Positions 46,527 through 59,661 of a stretch of DNA of 64,000 nt are shown piece by piece (the first letter of the stretch is position 1; each line of letters starts with the position of its first letter). The position numbers and the translations under genes are program-made. Source of the stretch: Eublepharis macularius (taxonomy: Eukaryota; Chordata; Lepidosauria; Squamata; Eublepharidae); assembly GCF_028583425.1 (NCBI RefSeq), contig NC_072793.1, forward strand, positions 59,587,028 to 59,651,027, given 5' to 3'. The notes under the pieces were generated by a model. The model was given only the letters and a program-made list of their open reading frames with translations. It was not told where the DNA came from and did not search any database.

Positions 46527-47268
46527 TAAGTCCAATGCGTAGCTGTGTTAGTCTATTGCAGACAAAAGATTGCATGCAAATGTCACAACAAACTGTCATT
46601 TAATTCTGGCTCAGAATACCGATTTATAAGCCAAAAATTTTTTTGTGGTGCAGGCATTAAAAAAAAGTGGTTTCACTTCACTAAGTATATGAGCTGTGTG
46701 CAATGGCAGAGAGAGGGGGAGCATGGGAGACACATCAGTGTTGCAGGCTAATCCTCTTCGTAACGAGCCATGGTTTGTCATGCTATCTGAATGCTGCCAG
46801 AGAGCCTTATGGCACCGTAAAAACAGGTACACAGTGCACGCTGTCTGTGAGGCAGATGCCTGGTGGTAATTCAGTTGGCAGATGCTGAAGGTAAAGGCTG
46901 AAGCCATTACAAGGGGTGGCCAGAAGGATGGTCACTCCAAATGATCGCTAGCTATCCTTCATCACTGCATTATTGGCTGAATGTTACATTTGATATGTTT
47001 TGCCATTTTGATAAACATTTCTCCCATTGTTACAATTAACTGAGGACACAATTTCCCTACATATTGTATTTTGCCCTTATCCGTTTTTGTAGTACACGAG
47101 TGTGGATATTTATGACTTAATGTGTAGAATACAATCCTTTGTATACTTTCAGTGCTGTTTGGATATTCTCTCTCTAGTATACGAGTACTTCTGTTTTTTT
47201 GCTGCTATAGAGGTCAGTCTTTTTTACATAAAGCTGATGCCACAATAAAGTTTTTGGTCTACAAGATG
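46527..47268 (+). repeat. Family F pieces separated by about 650 bp
   Basis: GTAGCTGTGTTAGTCTATTG at 46.54 kb and GCTGATGCCACAATAAAGTT at 47.23 kb are the two ends of the family F unit. The DNA between could be an insertion or unrelated. Confidence 0.4.
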
Positions 47269-47270
47269 CC

Positions 47271-48640
47271 TGTCTGTCTATTTACATTTCATGGCATCTT
47301 TTCCCTATGCAGCTCAGGGCAATAGGCGTCACCCTTTCAATCCTCACAACCATGAGAAATAGGTTAGGCTGAGATATGGCGATATATCCAATTTTATGAA
47401 TGAACTTCAAAACCAAGTGGGTATTTAATCCTGGGGCTCTTCAATTCAAGTCTAACACTATTAGAATGATGACCACATATATCCATATATTCATATACTT
47501 TCCCCACTATTTGGTCGTCTCCTACAATGATATCACAAATGCAAAAAATGATTCAGTTTGCATAAAGGAAAAGTGAAGGATATTGGAGTCAAAACAGTGG
47601 AACTGTGAAATATGGTAACATCCTTGACAGTCACCGCATTCCCACAATCTGTTTTGAGCACTTAAGCTCCACTGCACACATGGAGTTTCCCCATTTGTTT
47701 CTATGGAGGGAGTATGGACAGTCATTTGCTCATGCCGATCCCATTTATTTGCAACCCATGCATGCACAAGATCTCCAAGATTTGCATAATGTGTCCCTAT
47801 CTGCCTTCTCACTTCTTCAGTGGATGGAATAAGAACATTCATTTGTACCTGCAGATTGGTCTCTCCTATATATGTCCAGCGATCTGTACAAGTGGTCTGT
47901 GTACCTCTAATCTCATATATTGTTAGGGACTTTAGTCTTTCAACTAAGTCCATGAGTTCTTTGGCAACCAGGCTTGTTGGCTGAACCAAATTACACGCAG
48001 TTCTTCTGACATGTATAGTTTTACATGATTAAGTCCTAAGACTATACCAAATCATTTCAGAATAAGAAAAATATTTTCATTTATTCCATGATGTATCATG
48101 GCTCACTTGCAGCAAAGCAGTAGAATCTCAATGCTTTTTTTAGTGGCTTTCATGGTTATTCACATTTTTTTTCTCAGTTCTGGAAATGAACATCTAAATT
48201 AAAGCAGAAAAAGAGCATTAACTGTCACGAGGCATTAAAATTCTTTTTTAAAAGTACATTAATTGTGTGGGATAAAAAGCATTTAAATAGCCTCAGTACA
48301 GCTGCTCAGCTCTGTCCTTCCCACCTAATCAAAACCCGAGATGAAAAACCTTTGAGAAAGACATCCAGACAAGTAATAGGATGTTTGATATTTTCTTAGG
48401 GGACTCATTTTTAATGAACTGCAAATTGTCACCGCTCAACATTTGTTTTTTACTTAAATGTGTCCAGCTTCTATTATCAGTTCCAAAACCAGCATTTTCC
48501 AACAGCTCAAATAACATCTTAATGACTCATTAACTAGATGCAAGTCAAAGGAGTTTCAAATATAGATGGTACAAAATTAACAACAAAAGCACATAATGCA
48601 AAGTTTTGTATTTGCTCGGAGTGGACACAGTCTAGCAAAA
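47271..48640. other. Stretch between TRIM remnant and SINE
   Basis: No repeat recognised. A 155-codon minus-strand frame (47989-47522) has no known domain and is probably chance. Confidence 0.45.
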
Positions 48641-48649
48641 AGATTAATC

Positions 48650-48880
48650 ACTAGCCTGGTGGTGGAAAGTGCCGCTAAGTCATAGCAAACATATGACAGC
48701 AACCCCTGCTGGGGTTTTCAAGGCAAGAAACGAACAGAGGTGGTTTGCCATTGCCTTCCTCTTCAATCTTGATCTTTGTTGGAGGGCTCCCATCCAATTA
48801 CTAACCGAGAGCGACCCTGCTTAGCTTCCAAGATCTGACAAGATTGGGCTTGCCTGGGCTATCTAGATCAGGGATAGCCC
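48650..48880 (-). mobile_element. 5S-rRNA-derived SINE with BovB-like tail
   Basis: On the minus strand GATCTTGGAAGCTAAGCAGG GTCGC and TTAGTAATTGGATGGGAG are the 5S rRNA internal-promoter region. The other end carries GGTTTGCCATTGCC, GGGGTTTTCAAGGCAAG and finally the inverse of GTGCCGCTAAGTCATAGC, which resembles the BovB 3' terminus (CGACTTGACGGCAC type). Confidence 0.75.
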
Positions 48881-49670
48881 AGGCCTACATTTTCCTTAAT
48901 CAGGCAAGAGTACAATTTTTAAGTCACTCATTTCTATTGAAGGGATTTAAACATGTTCTTAATTCTCTTGTTGAAATCCGTGGGACTTAAAAATTATTTG
49001 CAAGGAGGCCTGCTTGCACTTCTTCAGAAAGCAGCGAAAAGCTTTTATCATAATTTCATCTCATCATAGGGTTTTCAAGGTAAGCGATTATCAGAATAGG
49101 ATGTTTTGGAGGGCCTTCATTCATACACTCATCATTTGGGTAGGTAGTTGACTGAGGTTTCTTTGGATTTGTGACTGATTGTATTACAGATTTTATTACT
49201 CTTTTATGCTATTGTACAGTGAAGTTTCCTCCTTCCAATACCCATTTCTGTGTGTCTTGTTTACTGTAGGAATTAATTTGCCCCTCTTTTAACATACCAC
49301 ACCTAGTGTAACATTAGATATTTTATAAATAAATTATAATAAGTTCTCAAGTTATTAACATGAGTTAGTGTAGCGCTATTAAATAATAATAGCAGCAATC
49401 TATTAGCATGCAAAATGACCATCTCAAGCACAGCTGAAAGCAATTGCTCATAAAATGACATCTCAAGGCAAAAGGGCTGAAACAATTAGCCACTGGCACA
49501 GGTGTTGTTCTTTTAACCAATATCAAAGAGGCTATATGAAAGCCACAAAGATGGGACTGTAATGACATATCCCTGATTGAAGCCATTAGTAGTTTGGTCT
49601 CTCAGCCAGTACAGCTAGGCCCCTGGTAAAACATGGCAATTATGTAAAATGATCCTTAAGGCAGTGTCGC
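48881..49670. other. Stretch without gene
   Basis: AT-rich DNA. A short remnant with CATAGGGTTTTCAAGGTAAG at 49.07 kb resembles the SINE tail just before it. Confidence 0.45.
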
Positions 49671-49820
49671 AGCTCAACAGTAGGACCTAGGATGTAAGTC
49701 AGGTCTCTGAATTGCAGCCAATGTGAACCCAGACCTTAGGAATGCAGTTTCTTTCTAACAGAACCCCCATCTCTCAAATGAACACACAACTCCACTTCAG
49801 TCGAGTCATACTCAAGCAGG
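49671..49820. repeat. Local duplication, copy 1
   Basis: 150 bp starting AGCTCAACAG and ending CTCAAGCAGG, repeated 586 bp to the right with about seven differences (about 95% identity by eye). Confidence 0.9.
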
Positions 49821-49930
49821 TACCTTTGTCCTGCATCCCAGTTCATTGAGCCACTGATATAATATGGAGCCAATGAAAGTGTTGGAAACCAATGCTAGCT
49901 GGTGATTTCCAGCAGTATGAAGACCTATGC

Positions 49931-50241
49931 CAGGGGTCCCCAATGTGGTGCCCATGGTCACCATTGCCTCTGCCAACACCTTTTCTTGTGCCCGCCAAGT
50001 GTTTTTAAAAAGCGGGTGGGGCTTTTGCCAAGCATGGGTTCTGATTGGCCATTGGAGATATGATGGGCTGTGCAGATTTTTTTTAAAAAATTGCTTTGGC
50101 AGAAGCTGCTTCTACAGCACATAGATCTTCACTGTGTGACTGAAGGTAAGCTGTATCAGCCATTTTGAAGCTGGCTCTGACTCCTGCAGCGGCCATTTTG
50201 AGACAGCCATTTTGTTGCCTCAAAAAGGTTGGGTACCCCTG
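49931..50241. mobile_element. hAT element between the duplicated blocks
   Basis: The ends CAGGGGTCCCCAA and TTGGGTACCCCTG are Charlie-type hAT inverted repeats. Flanks ACCTATGC and ATCTGTGC are an 8-bp duplication with two changes. The interior contains GGCCATTTTGAGACAGCCAT. Non-autonomous. Confidence 0.85.
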
Positions 50242-50256
50242 ATCTGTGCTTTCTAT

Positions 50257-50407
50257 AGCTCAACAACAGGACCTAGGATGTAAGTCAGGGTCTCTGAATT
50301 GCAGCCAATGTGAACCCAGACCTTAGAAATGCAGTTTCTTTCTAACAGAATCCCCATCTCTCAAATGAACACACAACTCCACTCCAGTTGAGTCATACTC
50401 AAGCAGG
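50257..50407. repeat. Local duplication, copy 2
   Basis: 151 bp matching 49671-49820. It ends about 30 bp from the presumed distal poly(A) signals of PPARGC1B. Confidence 0.9.
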
Positions 50408-51775
50408 TCATGTCAGATTTCATAGTATATTTCTTATGGTTTATTTATTATAGGCAGATCACTTCACTATTTACAGTACATGAATGTAGAGATTCTACAG
50501 TCTTTGTGATGTAAACAAGTAACTCCACAGCAGGGGAGTCTCAAAAAGAAACCAGTTCTGAAGTATTTACACAATTTAAAATAGAACTTTTATATACCCA
50601 CCAGATAGATATAGAGAATACATTAAGCAATTTGGTTAAATCATCTACGAAACTATATAATCTGACAATGTAAAAATACAAGAAACTGTTCTCTCATTTA
50701 GAAGGTAGACATTGAAAGCACACTAGAAATAAATCTTTCTTTTAAAAAAATGACAATAAGAACAAAGGAAAGGCTTAAGGATTTATGCCAATTAATGTTA
50801 AAGTATATTACATAAATAAGGACACAACCGAACACAATGGGGGGAGAAAATTAAGTGAAATATAAAATCTTCTACTCTTTTTTTCTTTAAAAAAAACCCA
50901 GCAAACTAAAAACTTGATTTTTTAAAAATTATAGAAGGGGCCAATTCTACTGCTTTTACTTATCCAGGAGAAAGTTACCATGTAGTCAATGCATGTAAAA
51001 GAGAGGAAGAATTGGGCCCTTCTAATTATTAGCAGTTTCTTCTTCAAAACCAAAAAAGTAAGATCTAAATTTTATTATAAATAACATAGCAAATGTGCCC
51101 CTCTTTTCGGTGAAATTCTTACACCTTTCTCAAGAAATGCATCAATTTAATCTCCATCTCTCTCTCTGGTTCACATACATTCATAAACACACATTGCGAA
51201 TAGTGGTATTAATTTCGCTTTTTTTCAGCTTTCTAATAAATAATGCCTCTTAAAGCACCAACTGCTGTATTAAAACCAGGCTCTACAGGGTTTGTCTTGC
51301 TATTCACAATCATACACAGATTCTTTCACATGGAAAAGAAAAAAAGCTTCCCAGAAATACTTTCTTCAAGGTACTTTTAAAAATTCAATACCTGATCAAA
51401 TGGTTTGGGTACACTCTGATGACCTGCACAAGCCGGGCTGCCTATTCTCTTCAAAGTTGCAGAATTCCTTGAGTATCAGAGTTTGCAAACAATGAACAAA
51501 GTGCCCCTGCTTTTGTGGAGCTCTGCGCACACACTGGATCACAGCACAGGTTTATTTGGGCCGTGATTGCCAAGGACAGATGAAACTATGACTGATGCAT
51601 GTGATGTGGTCTGCCTCACTAACCTTCAGTTTAATCCAATATGACAGACAACATGACATATTGCTGCCTTTATTTCCAGAGATTCAAAAAAGCCATAGTC
51701 AGAGATCTCATTCCCTAACGTTCATTGAGGCGTATAAGCCTCACTGAAGTGGTACACCTGTACTAAGGCTGTACT

Positions 51776-52149
<374 letters not shown>

Positions 52150-53756
52150 GTTGTACCACTTGGGATAAGGCCTCACATAACAGGAAGAAACATTCTATTC
52201 TATAGCATTCTTCTTGATGAACTAGTTTTGTGTGTAAATGTTATTTATGTTTATTGGTTATTCAGTCTACACCACAGAGATTCTTGTGTGAAGCACTCGA
52301 TGAATCCTTTTGATTTGTGAATATGTTACATTTTTCTTGAGTATATCGTAGAATAAACCAGTTTTACTGCACATGGAATTGCTGACCTCTAAGACATTTT
52401 CTCCAGCACCTGCCAAGGGTAGACTTGTAATTCTCTGGAGATAAAGGCAGAACCCCCCAGGCTATTTGGGAGAAGGGTTGCACTGTGCCTGGGTGAACCA
52501 AGACCCACATCAGAAATATGTAAGGGAACCAGTCCTTATGGATGCAGGGAATCATAGGAAAACAGCCATAATATACACAAGGGGATGTAAGCTTTTCATA
52601 TGAGTGAAGCCTACACGCACAGCTTTTTGCTGTCTTCAAAAAAGAAGAGCCAAGTGAAAAGCAAAAGGCTTTGAGCGCTTATATTGCTAGCAAGTGTTGC
52701 AAACAGACTACCCTGTTGTATGAGGAAATTGAGGAAATGCTCAGATTCAGCTAATGGCTTATTTTATCTAGCAAAGGAGAATAAAAGCAGAATCATCCCC
52801 CATGCACACGCACACACAAACACAGAGCAACTTTTCTAAGGCTTGTGAAAAAATCTGATACTGATCACAGAAACGCAAGACAAAGTTGACAAGAAAATGT
52901 CATGGAGGTAGCCAGGCTCAGACAAGTCACTCTGAGCAGGAATATGAGTATTTCAGTAGACTGAAAGCAAATGTGAGAACTAAAACCCAGCTATGCCACA
53001 TGAAGCGTTTCGATTGCTGAATTTAGCACAACGTTGTGTTTCACATTAAACAACGGTTGATCAAGGGCCAAGGATGAGAAAATGGCTTATGACTTATTCC
53101 TATTATTAAGGTATTTTCCTGATTTAAAAAGTGAAAGTCAGAGGGGGGATTTCTCGCACTCTCTCTCACACACACACATCCACATATATAGATAGATTTT
53201 CTATTTAAAAAAATAAACGTCTCCCTCATGATTGCCTTTCTTAATTCACCCTTTTATTCCGAAACATCTTGGAAAATGAATTATCTTTCCTTATTTAGTG
53301 TCCTACCTGATCTAGGATAGTTCTGCTGCTTGCTTTTATGGCTAGGCCTGCCCCTTGAGTCTTGGAGGTGCTGGCGATATGCATATTATTATAAGAAAAA
53401 ACAGGGAGAAAATCAGGCAGGCTCCGCAGACAGCTGCACTGCAAGACACAGAAGCACGGTCATTTAAAAGGGACAGAGGGCTTGCCTGTGAAGTAAGTCA
53501 TTCCTTTCCTTAGCTAGGAGGCCATTCTTATCTAGGGGGTCTAATGTCCAGTTTCTGTGAACTCAAAATGAGCTGGACACAAATGCACCAAGGATGAATC
53601 TGCCCAAACATGTCACTGGCAGTGATGGCTAAATACTAAATTTTAAATCTCTATCTCCGCAAGAAAGAATAACTTTCCTTTTCCTCTTTCTAGCACTAAC
53701 ATGGGACTCCAAATGGCATCCTGCAAATGGTATGCCTAGAGTGGTTCTAACCTTAA

Positions 53757-54203
53757 AAATAACAACATTCAATTTATATACTGCCCTTCAGGATGACTTA
53801 ACACCCACTCAGAGCGGTTTACAAAGTACGTCATTATTATCCCCAGAATAAAACACCCTGGCCCTTTTCACACTACTTGCCTGCTCCCGGAACGTTGCGA
53901 AACATTGCACAAAAAACGCGGAAGATAGCGTCTTCTCACGAGAGTTTTGCGCGATGTCGCGCAAAACTCTTGCAAGAAGACGCTATCTTCCGCATTTTTT
54001 GTGCAATGTTTCGCAACGTTCCGGGAGCAGGTAAATAGTGTGAAAAGGGCCCAAGTGAGGTGGGGGTGGCCCTGAAAGAGCTCCTAGAAGCTGTGACTGA
54101 CCCAAGGTCACCCAGCTGGCTTCAAGTGGAGGAGTGAGGAATCAAACCCAGCTCTCCAGATTAGAGTCCTGCTGCTCTTAACCACTACACCAAACTGGCT
54201 CTT
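53757..54203 (-). mobile_element. tRNA SINE split by a hairpin element
   Basis: The tail CAATTTATATACTGCCCTTC AGGATGACTTAAC lies left, the head (inverse of TTAACCACTACACCAAACTGG) right. Same family as at 28 kb. It is cut at about 53.86 kb. Confidence 0.8.
53860..54051. mobile_element. Nearly perfect 192-bp hairpin element
   Basis: Ends GGCCCTTTTCACACTA and TAGTGTGAAAAGGGCC. The arms of about 95 bp meet at GCGCGATGTCGCGC and differ at only a handful of positions; CCCGGAACGTTGCGAAACAT and its inverse are exact. Palindromic MITE of uncertain superfamily. Confidence 0.88.
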
Positions 54204-56469
54204 AGTGGGGCCTCACTGTGGCCTTTTAAAGCTAAAAGAGTTAGCGCCTACAACATGGGCAAAAGTTCTCTCCTTTGCTAAGTCTTCCTTTGTCCGAGAA
54301 AGACTTCCTCAGAGGGAGAGAAAGATTGGAGTCCCATAGAAAAACCTGTCAGAAGAAATTCAACTTCTTGGAAAGGAATGATAGGGCTCAACCCCAGGCC
54401 TGCCCACCAAGCCAGTCACAGTACCCCAGCTGTGTAGTAGGGCATGCATGGCACTTCATAACCGTCCAGTTTTGCACTGCTAGACTATGATCACAAACAG
54501 GAGGTTTACTGAGCCCCTAGAAGGCCACAGTACATACCTGGCGGGTTGTGTTGGGCTTCCTACTGGCCAATACACCCTTACGATTTGACGTATGGAAACC
54601 AAGTAATTACTCCACTGTACCTATAAGAACCCACTGACTCCTGTGCCATATAGAACTGGGTCTTCAATCAGCAGCATCTCAGAATGACTTCTTGCAATGC
54701 GTGTGGAGCAATGTGGCTTGCTGCTCCTACAAACTGAGGACAGGCAGTGAGTTCGTTCTGTCACTATTCTGACAGAGACCTTCCCTGATAATATTCCCCC
54801 TCCCCCATGACTGATTGCAAACCCCGCCCCCGCCCCCCCAAGCTATTGGAAGTGCATACAAGGACAAAGAGTTTTCACGCTGACCCCTGGACAGTTGATA
54901 CAAACTTAGCTGTGCTTCTAAAATAGCCATGAAAGTAAGTCATAGGGACACTGGTATGCCATAACCAGCATTGAATGTGCGTAATATCTAAACACACCAG
55001 TCAAATTCTACATTCAACAGTACTGAGCTGGCAGCAGTCGCTGCTCCCAGCAGCAGTGAGAGGGGCTTGGTGCCCCCCACCATTACCCTTTCCCCAAACA
55101 TGTGTGCGCTTGTGCACATGTGTGCATATTGCATAAAGTCCTAGTGAAGTTTCTCGCAAAAAAAATAATTATAGGCTTCAGGCAACACAAAGACCACTTA
55201 TTGCACCTCTCCCTAAACCTAGGATTGAGAGGCCATGTGCGTTACCGGATCTTCCTTCCTCCAAAGAGCATCTACTAGCATGCTGAAATATCATTGGCAA
55301 GTTCAGCCTCTTGAGATATAAAGCCAAGTAAGTACAAATGAGCAGCTGCAAATGATTCACACTGAATGCCGCTCCTTTTGAAGAGCAGGATTCCTCCCCC
55401 TCCTCTGCAGATGCATTCAACCCTTTCAACAGGCTTAAAATTTGATGCATTTTCCATCTCTCTGACCAAAGCCAGCTGTGAACTTTGATCCACCTTTAAA
55501 ACCAAGCCAGGAGATGGAAGAATTCCACTTATTGGTTGTTGGGGTGGTTACTTTTTTTCTGTTCGATTGTTCTCTGAAAACATCAGCACAGCACAGGACA
55601 GGACAGTCCTACCCACCCTAAATGTGTCGCTATATACATTCTACAGTAAGCTCTATAGCAATCACATGTAAACATCATTGTGGTGAGGAAATACTAGGAC
55701 AGAAAAAGGCAGAGCTACAATGAGGCACTTGTCAATAGCAGATGCTTTGTTTGGGCCAGACCTTGCTCTGGGCTAGTTATGGGAGAATAGAAGAGCTTTG
55801 CAATTTGTTAGGAAGTTCCAAGGCAGAGGTGGCACAAGGGATGTATATCAGCAAACATATGGACAATGATTTTTACAACAGAACATGAAATCATGATGTT
55901 AAAAGCAGCACACCAAAAGAGAGAGCTAATCAAATAATTAATGTGGGACTTCTGTGACATGTAAGCCTTTGGACAGTGATGGAAGCGAAGCCTAAACCAG
56001 GCAATTGCAAAGGTGTCGGCAATGTTTTTTTAGTTCAAATTAAATAAACGTTAATGCAAGAGGGACCTTATGGGAAGAGAATCTGTTGGCAGAATTAAGG
56101 CTGCAATAATCTATCTACATGGGATGGCTGAATCCCAGAGGTCTCCCCTTTTTCTGATATATAAACCAGACATGGATGGAAAAATTAGAATGATTATTTG
56201 GTTCCCACTGGAAAAGGCTCTCTCTTGACGTTTCTATTGGGTCTCTCTGTCACATCCCTCACTGTATAGTGCTGCACTGGTGAGTACGAAATGCTTGAGA
56301 ATATATTGACTATGTGGCAGTTATCGAGGGTCTCCTTCCTGACTCTTATTCACAATTTTCTGTTCAGGAAGTTTATGTGAATTCTCTGACCTGGCATTCT
56401 GGCTAATATCAAAGAGTTCCACACTCTATAAATCATTTGCTTGAACCATCCTAAGATTGGCTGCTGTGC

Positions 56470-56572
56470 TGATTTACAGTGTATTCTTAAGCAGAATTAC
56501 AGCCTTCTAAACCTACTGATTTCAATGGACTTAGAAGGCTGTAACTCGGCTTACGATTGCACTGTTAGTTTA
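56470..56572. repeat. Family G copy in the 3' UTR
   Basis: TTACAGCCTTCTAAACC ... GATTTCAATGGACTTAGAAG GCTGTAACTC ... ACGATTGCACTGTTAG. The halves fold on each other. Confidence 0.55.
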
Positions 56573-58069
56573 CAAGGCCTCCTCAAGTTTGTGAATCCAT
56601 AAGAAGCCAGTCAAGGGAACAAGCCACTAAAGCGATCAGATCAGAGCCACCTAAAAGTCAAAAGGTTGCTAGCAGAAGTACATAACATTTTGTACCTTTT
56701 GTAGGATGGGGGGACAGCAACTATCGTACAGAATTATTGACGGGAAGAGCCAGGACCCTAGAATTACTGTAGCTATGGCTCGATGTTTTATGATATGGCT
56801 TATTAAGACTCCATTGAGAAAGAGAACAGGGATGCTCAGCAGGTAATCCATGCACCATGAGCTGGCTCTGAGCATCACTTATGCCTGCCCAGAACAATGG
56901 CATGAATTCTTTTGCTCCCATTCTACTGGATATTGCCAAGAAAGCCTCCTGCCATTCACTTGGCAGGAGATTCTGCTTTGGTTAAAATGACCAGATGGTA
57001 AAAATCTATTCCTGAGGCTACCACTGATGCGACGTATGGCCTTGAATGATTTGCTTCATGTTCCTGTACTTCTAACTATCACATTGTGTTTACTGAAATA
57101 TCATGAAACAGAAGCTGCCATCGGAGTGTACATTGTGATGAGGAACCCTTTGGCAGAATCCTTCTGGGGGTGGCTCTGAGACCTTATCAGTCATTCTATT
57201 TCCCTGACACGGAAGACAGATGGAACTTTACTAACTTGTAACACTGCCAATTTAATGTTCTTAGAAATTCACCATTTAAAAACTCTGTTCCTACATAGCC
57301 AGATCCAGCTCTGGCCTGCTGAATCAGTACACTGAATCTCATGCAGTCAACCATTTGGGAGTGGCGATCTCACAAATCAGACCGTGCAAATGGAAAGAAT
57401 GGCTTATACAGCAATATGAAAAATTTGTCCAATAATGCCTCAGTTCATCAAGAGCCAAACTGGAATTCTCCACCAAGAAGGGAAAGCAATTTCACCTGAG
57501 CCACTAACTGCGGGTTACCCTTCTGGACTGGCCACATCTGCTGGGGGGCAAATGCCTCATTACAGTGCATAGTTAAAAAATCAAGGAAGCGGTACAATAA
57601 ATCTGAATTACAGTACATCTGAGCCATAAATACATTGTAAGTATATAGTTCTTTCTTCTATTAAAAATTAGTTTACAATCCTGATTCTATTCACAATTAA
57701 CAATTTTATCATCACACACTACAGACAAAAAAAAAAGTTATGGTGAACACAGCTGCAACTTCACAGCAGAAGTAGGGAAGAGGGGCCAGTCAGAGAAAGG
57801 GGTGGACAAGAAGGGAACAGGAGGGTTTTGCAGGCTCATCCTAACACAACCAATCAGAAGCAAAGATACTAATGTGTGGCAGTGGAACATCAATACCATG
57901 GGGACTCACAGACAGAAGCAGCTTGTTCAATGTAAACATCGATTTAAAGGGACAGCAGTCTCTCTCTCTCTCTCGTTCTTGTTGTATACTTAATCATTTC
58001 TTTGAAAACGTAAACATATTGGAAGTGCCTTGACTGAGGTATTGAGGTATTCCTCAAAGGTTAAGGCTG

Positions 58070-58173
58070 TTACCGATGCAGGCTTTCCTGGGCCTCCTGC
58101 AGCAGGCTGTCAAAATCCATGGTCTCGTATTTACTTTTTACTGGAGTCGAGGAGGACTCTTCTGTATTGGAAT
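58070..58173 (-). CDS. PPARGC1B: PPARGC1B final coding exon and stop codon
   Basis: The exon completes the protein with DSNTEESSSTPVKSKYETMD followed by FDSLLQEAQESLHR and a TAA stop at 58070-58072. The ending KYETMDFDSLLQEAQ-SL matches the conserved C-terminus of PGC-1 alpha and beta (alpha: KYDSLDFDSLLKEAQRSLRR). The acceptor is CTACCAG and the splice joins G|AT to make the first Asp. The short acidic helix after the RRM is shared by the whole family. The serine run just before VKSKY is slightly different from the human beta sequence as I remember it. Confidence 0.95.
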
Positions 58174-59661
58174 CTGGTAGCAGCAAAGAATAAACACAAG
58201 GTTGTCATGAAGACCCTAACCAAGAAACAGATGAACCAAACTATGCATTCCTTTTCCTTTAAAAAGTCCTAAGAAGCATTTGGCAAATTTCCAACTTTTA
58301 GAATGGGGAGTTACATAACTAGAACACACAAATGATAACTGTAACGTCTGGCTGATAAAACTGGATTTCATGTGATATCTAATGAAGACTAAAGCAAGGG
58401 ACAAATGACTCCAAACATGCACAACTGTCCAAGGATAATGGCAGGCAACAGCTAAGCTATGCATTACAAAGATGATCCATGACTGCCTGTACAATCCTGG
58501 CAATACACTGAAGGCTTAGGACTGCACTGTGGATCTCCCTATGTCTTCTTTAACTCCAAAGAGAAACTGTGGAGGGGAGCAAAACTGGATAAGAGATATT
58601 CTCTTATCACCCACCTAGGATAATAGCATCTTGTGTGTGTGGGGGGTGGGGGGGACTGCTATCAAGTGAACAGCACCAGTAGAAGGTTAACCAGACATTG
58701 TGGAAACCGATCATGGATATTCTGTATAAAATCAGAGGAGTTAGCCGTGTTAGTCTGTAGTAGCAAAATCGAAAAGCGTCCAGTAGCACCTTTAAGACTA
58801 ACCAACTTTACTGTGGCATAAGCTTTCGAGAACCACAGTTCTCTTCATCAGTTCTCTCCCTCCACGCATCTGACGAAGAGAACCGTGATTCTCGAAAGCT
58901 TATGCTACAGTAAAGTTGGTTAGTCTTAAAGGTGCTACTGGACTCTTTTCGATTCTGTATAAAATTTAAGTTTTGCCTTAATTTCAGTGCGTGATTTGGT
59001 TCACGGATTTGAGGACAGGATTTGAAAACGGGAGTTAAAAGAGAAAGGAAATAAAAATACTTTGGACTCTCCTCCGGTCTGTCCTGGGGTGACTGCTCGT
59101 TTCAGTGGTATCAGACTTGCTATTTCTGGGATGCAGATGAAAGTGGAGTGCAGGACTCCTTGCAAACGATGGTGAATGCAAAACTGGATAGTTAAAATCC
59201 CAGAAATACTTAAGCCTGCGTGTACAAAGAGATAGCTGGTTCAAACACCTCTGAAAGAATTTCAGGAATCCCTGCACTATGCAAATAAGCTATCAATAGT
59301 CATAAATCTGCTGGGCAGGAAATGAACACTAAGCGCAGCTGACAGAGGGGAGAGTGCTATGAAGGGGAATCCAAGCTCAATGGCAGAGCAAATGTGTTTC
59401 ACATACAATCCGTAGTAGCTAGTTAATGGGTTTCATATAGCAAGTAACATGAGAGATTTTTCTTCCCTGGAGACCCTGGAAAGTCGCTTTCAGACAGAGC
59501 AGACAGTATGAATCTAGATGGACCAGCGGTTTCTCAGTATAAGACAGCTTCATTTGGCTTCTTTTGACTCAAAGAAATCATCATCAATAACTGCAGCCCC
59601 AAATAAAGGCTGCAGTAAAGAGGACTTGGATCTTTCTGGCTTGTCAGGATGGCTGGCTTAC
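58174..59661 (-). other. PPARGC1B: Last PPARGC1B intron
   Basis: The intron separates the RRM from the terminal acidic tail. It contains the inverted family-F repeat at 58733-58951 and a short G-rich run near 58640. No further exon is seen. Confidence 0.85.
58733..58951 (+). mobile_element. Family F inverted dimer with 14-bp target duplication
   Basis: A full plus-strand unit (GGAGTTAGCCGTGTTAGTCT ... TTCTCTTCATCAG) is followed after a short spacer by a shortened inverted unit (CATCTGACGAAGAGAACCGT ... CTACTGGACTCTTTTC). ATTCTGTATAAAAT flanks both sides exactly (58719-58732, 58952-58965). Confidence 0.85.

Noticed and set aside
47522-47989. 155-codon minus-strand frame as a possible gene
   Set aside because: No recognised domain, no splice structure, and a length that can occur by chance in 64 kb.
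48780-48870. 5S rRNA gene
   Set aside because: Only the internal-promoter part matches and it continues into a BovB-like SINE tail.
49671-50407. The 150-bp direct repeats as LTRs of an element
   Set aside because: They lack TG...CA ends, a target duplication and any internal coding region; the DNA between is a hAT with its own ends.
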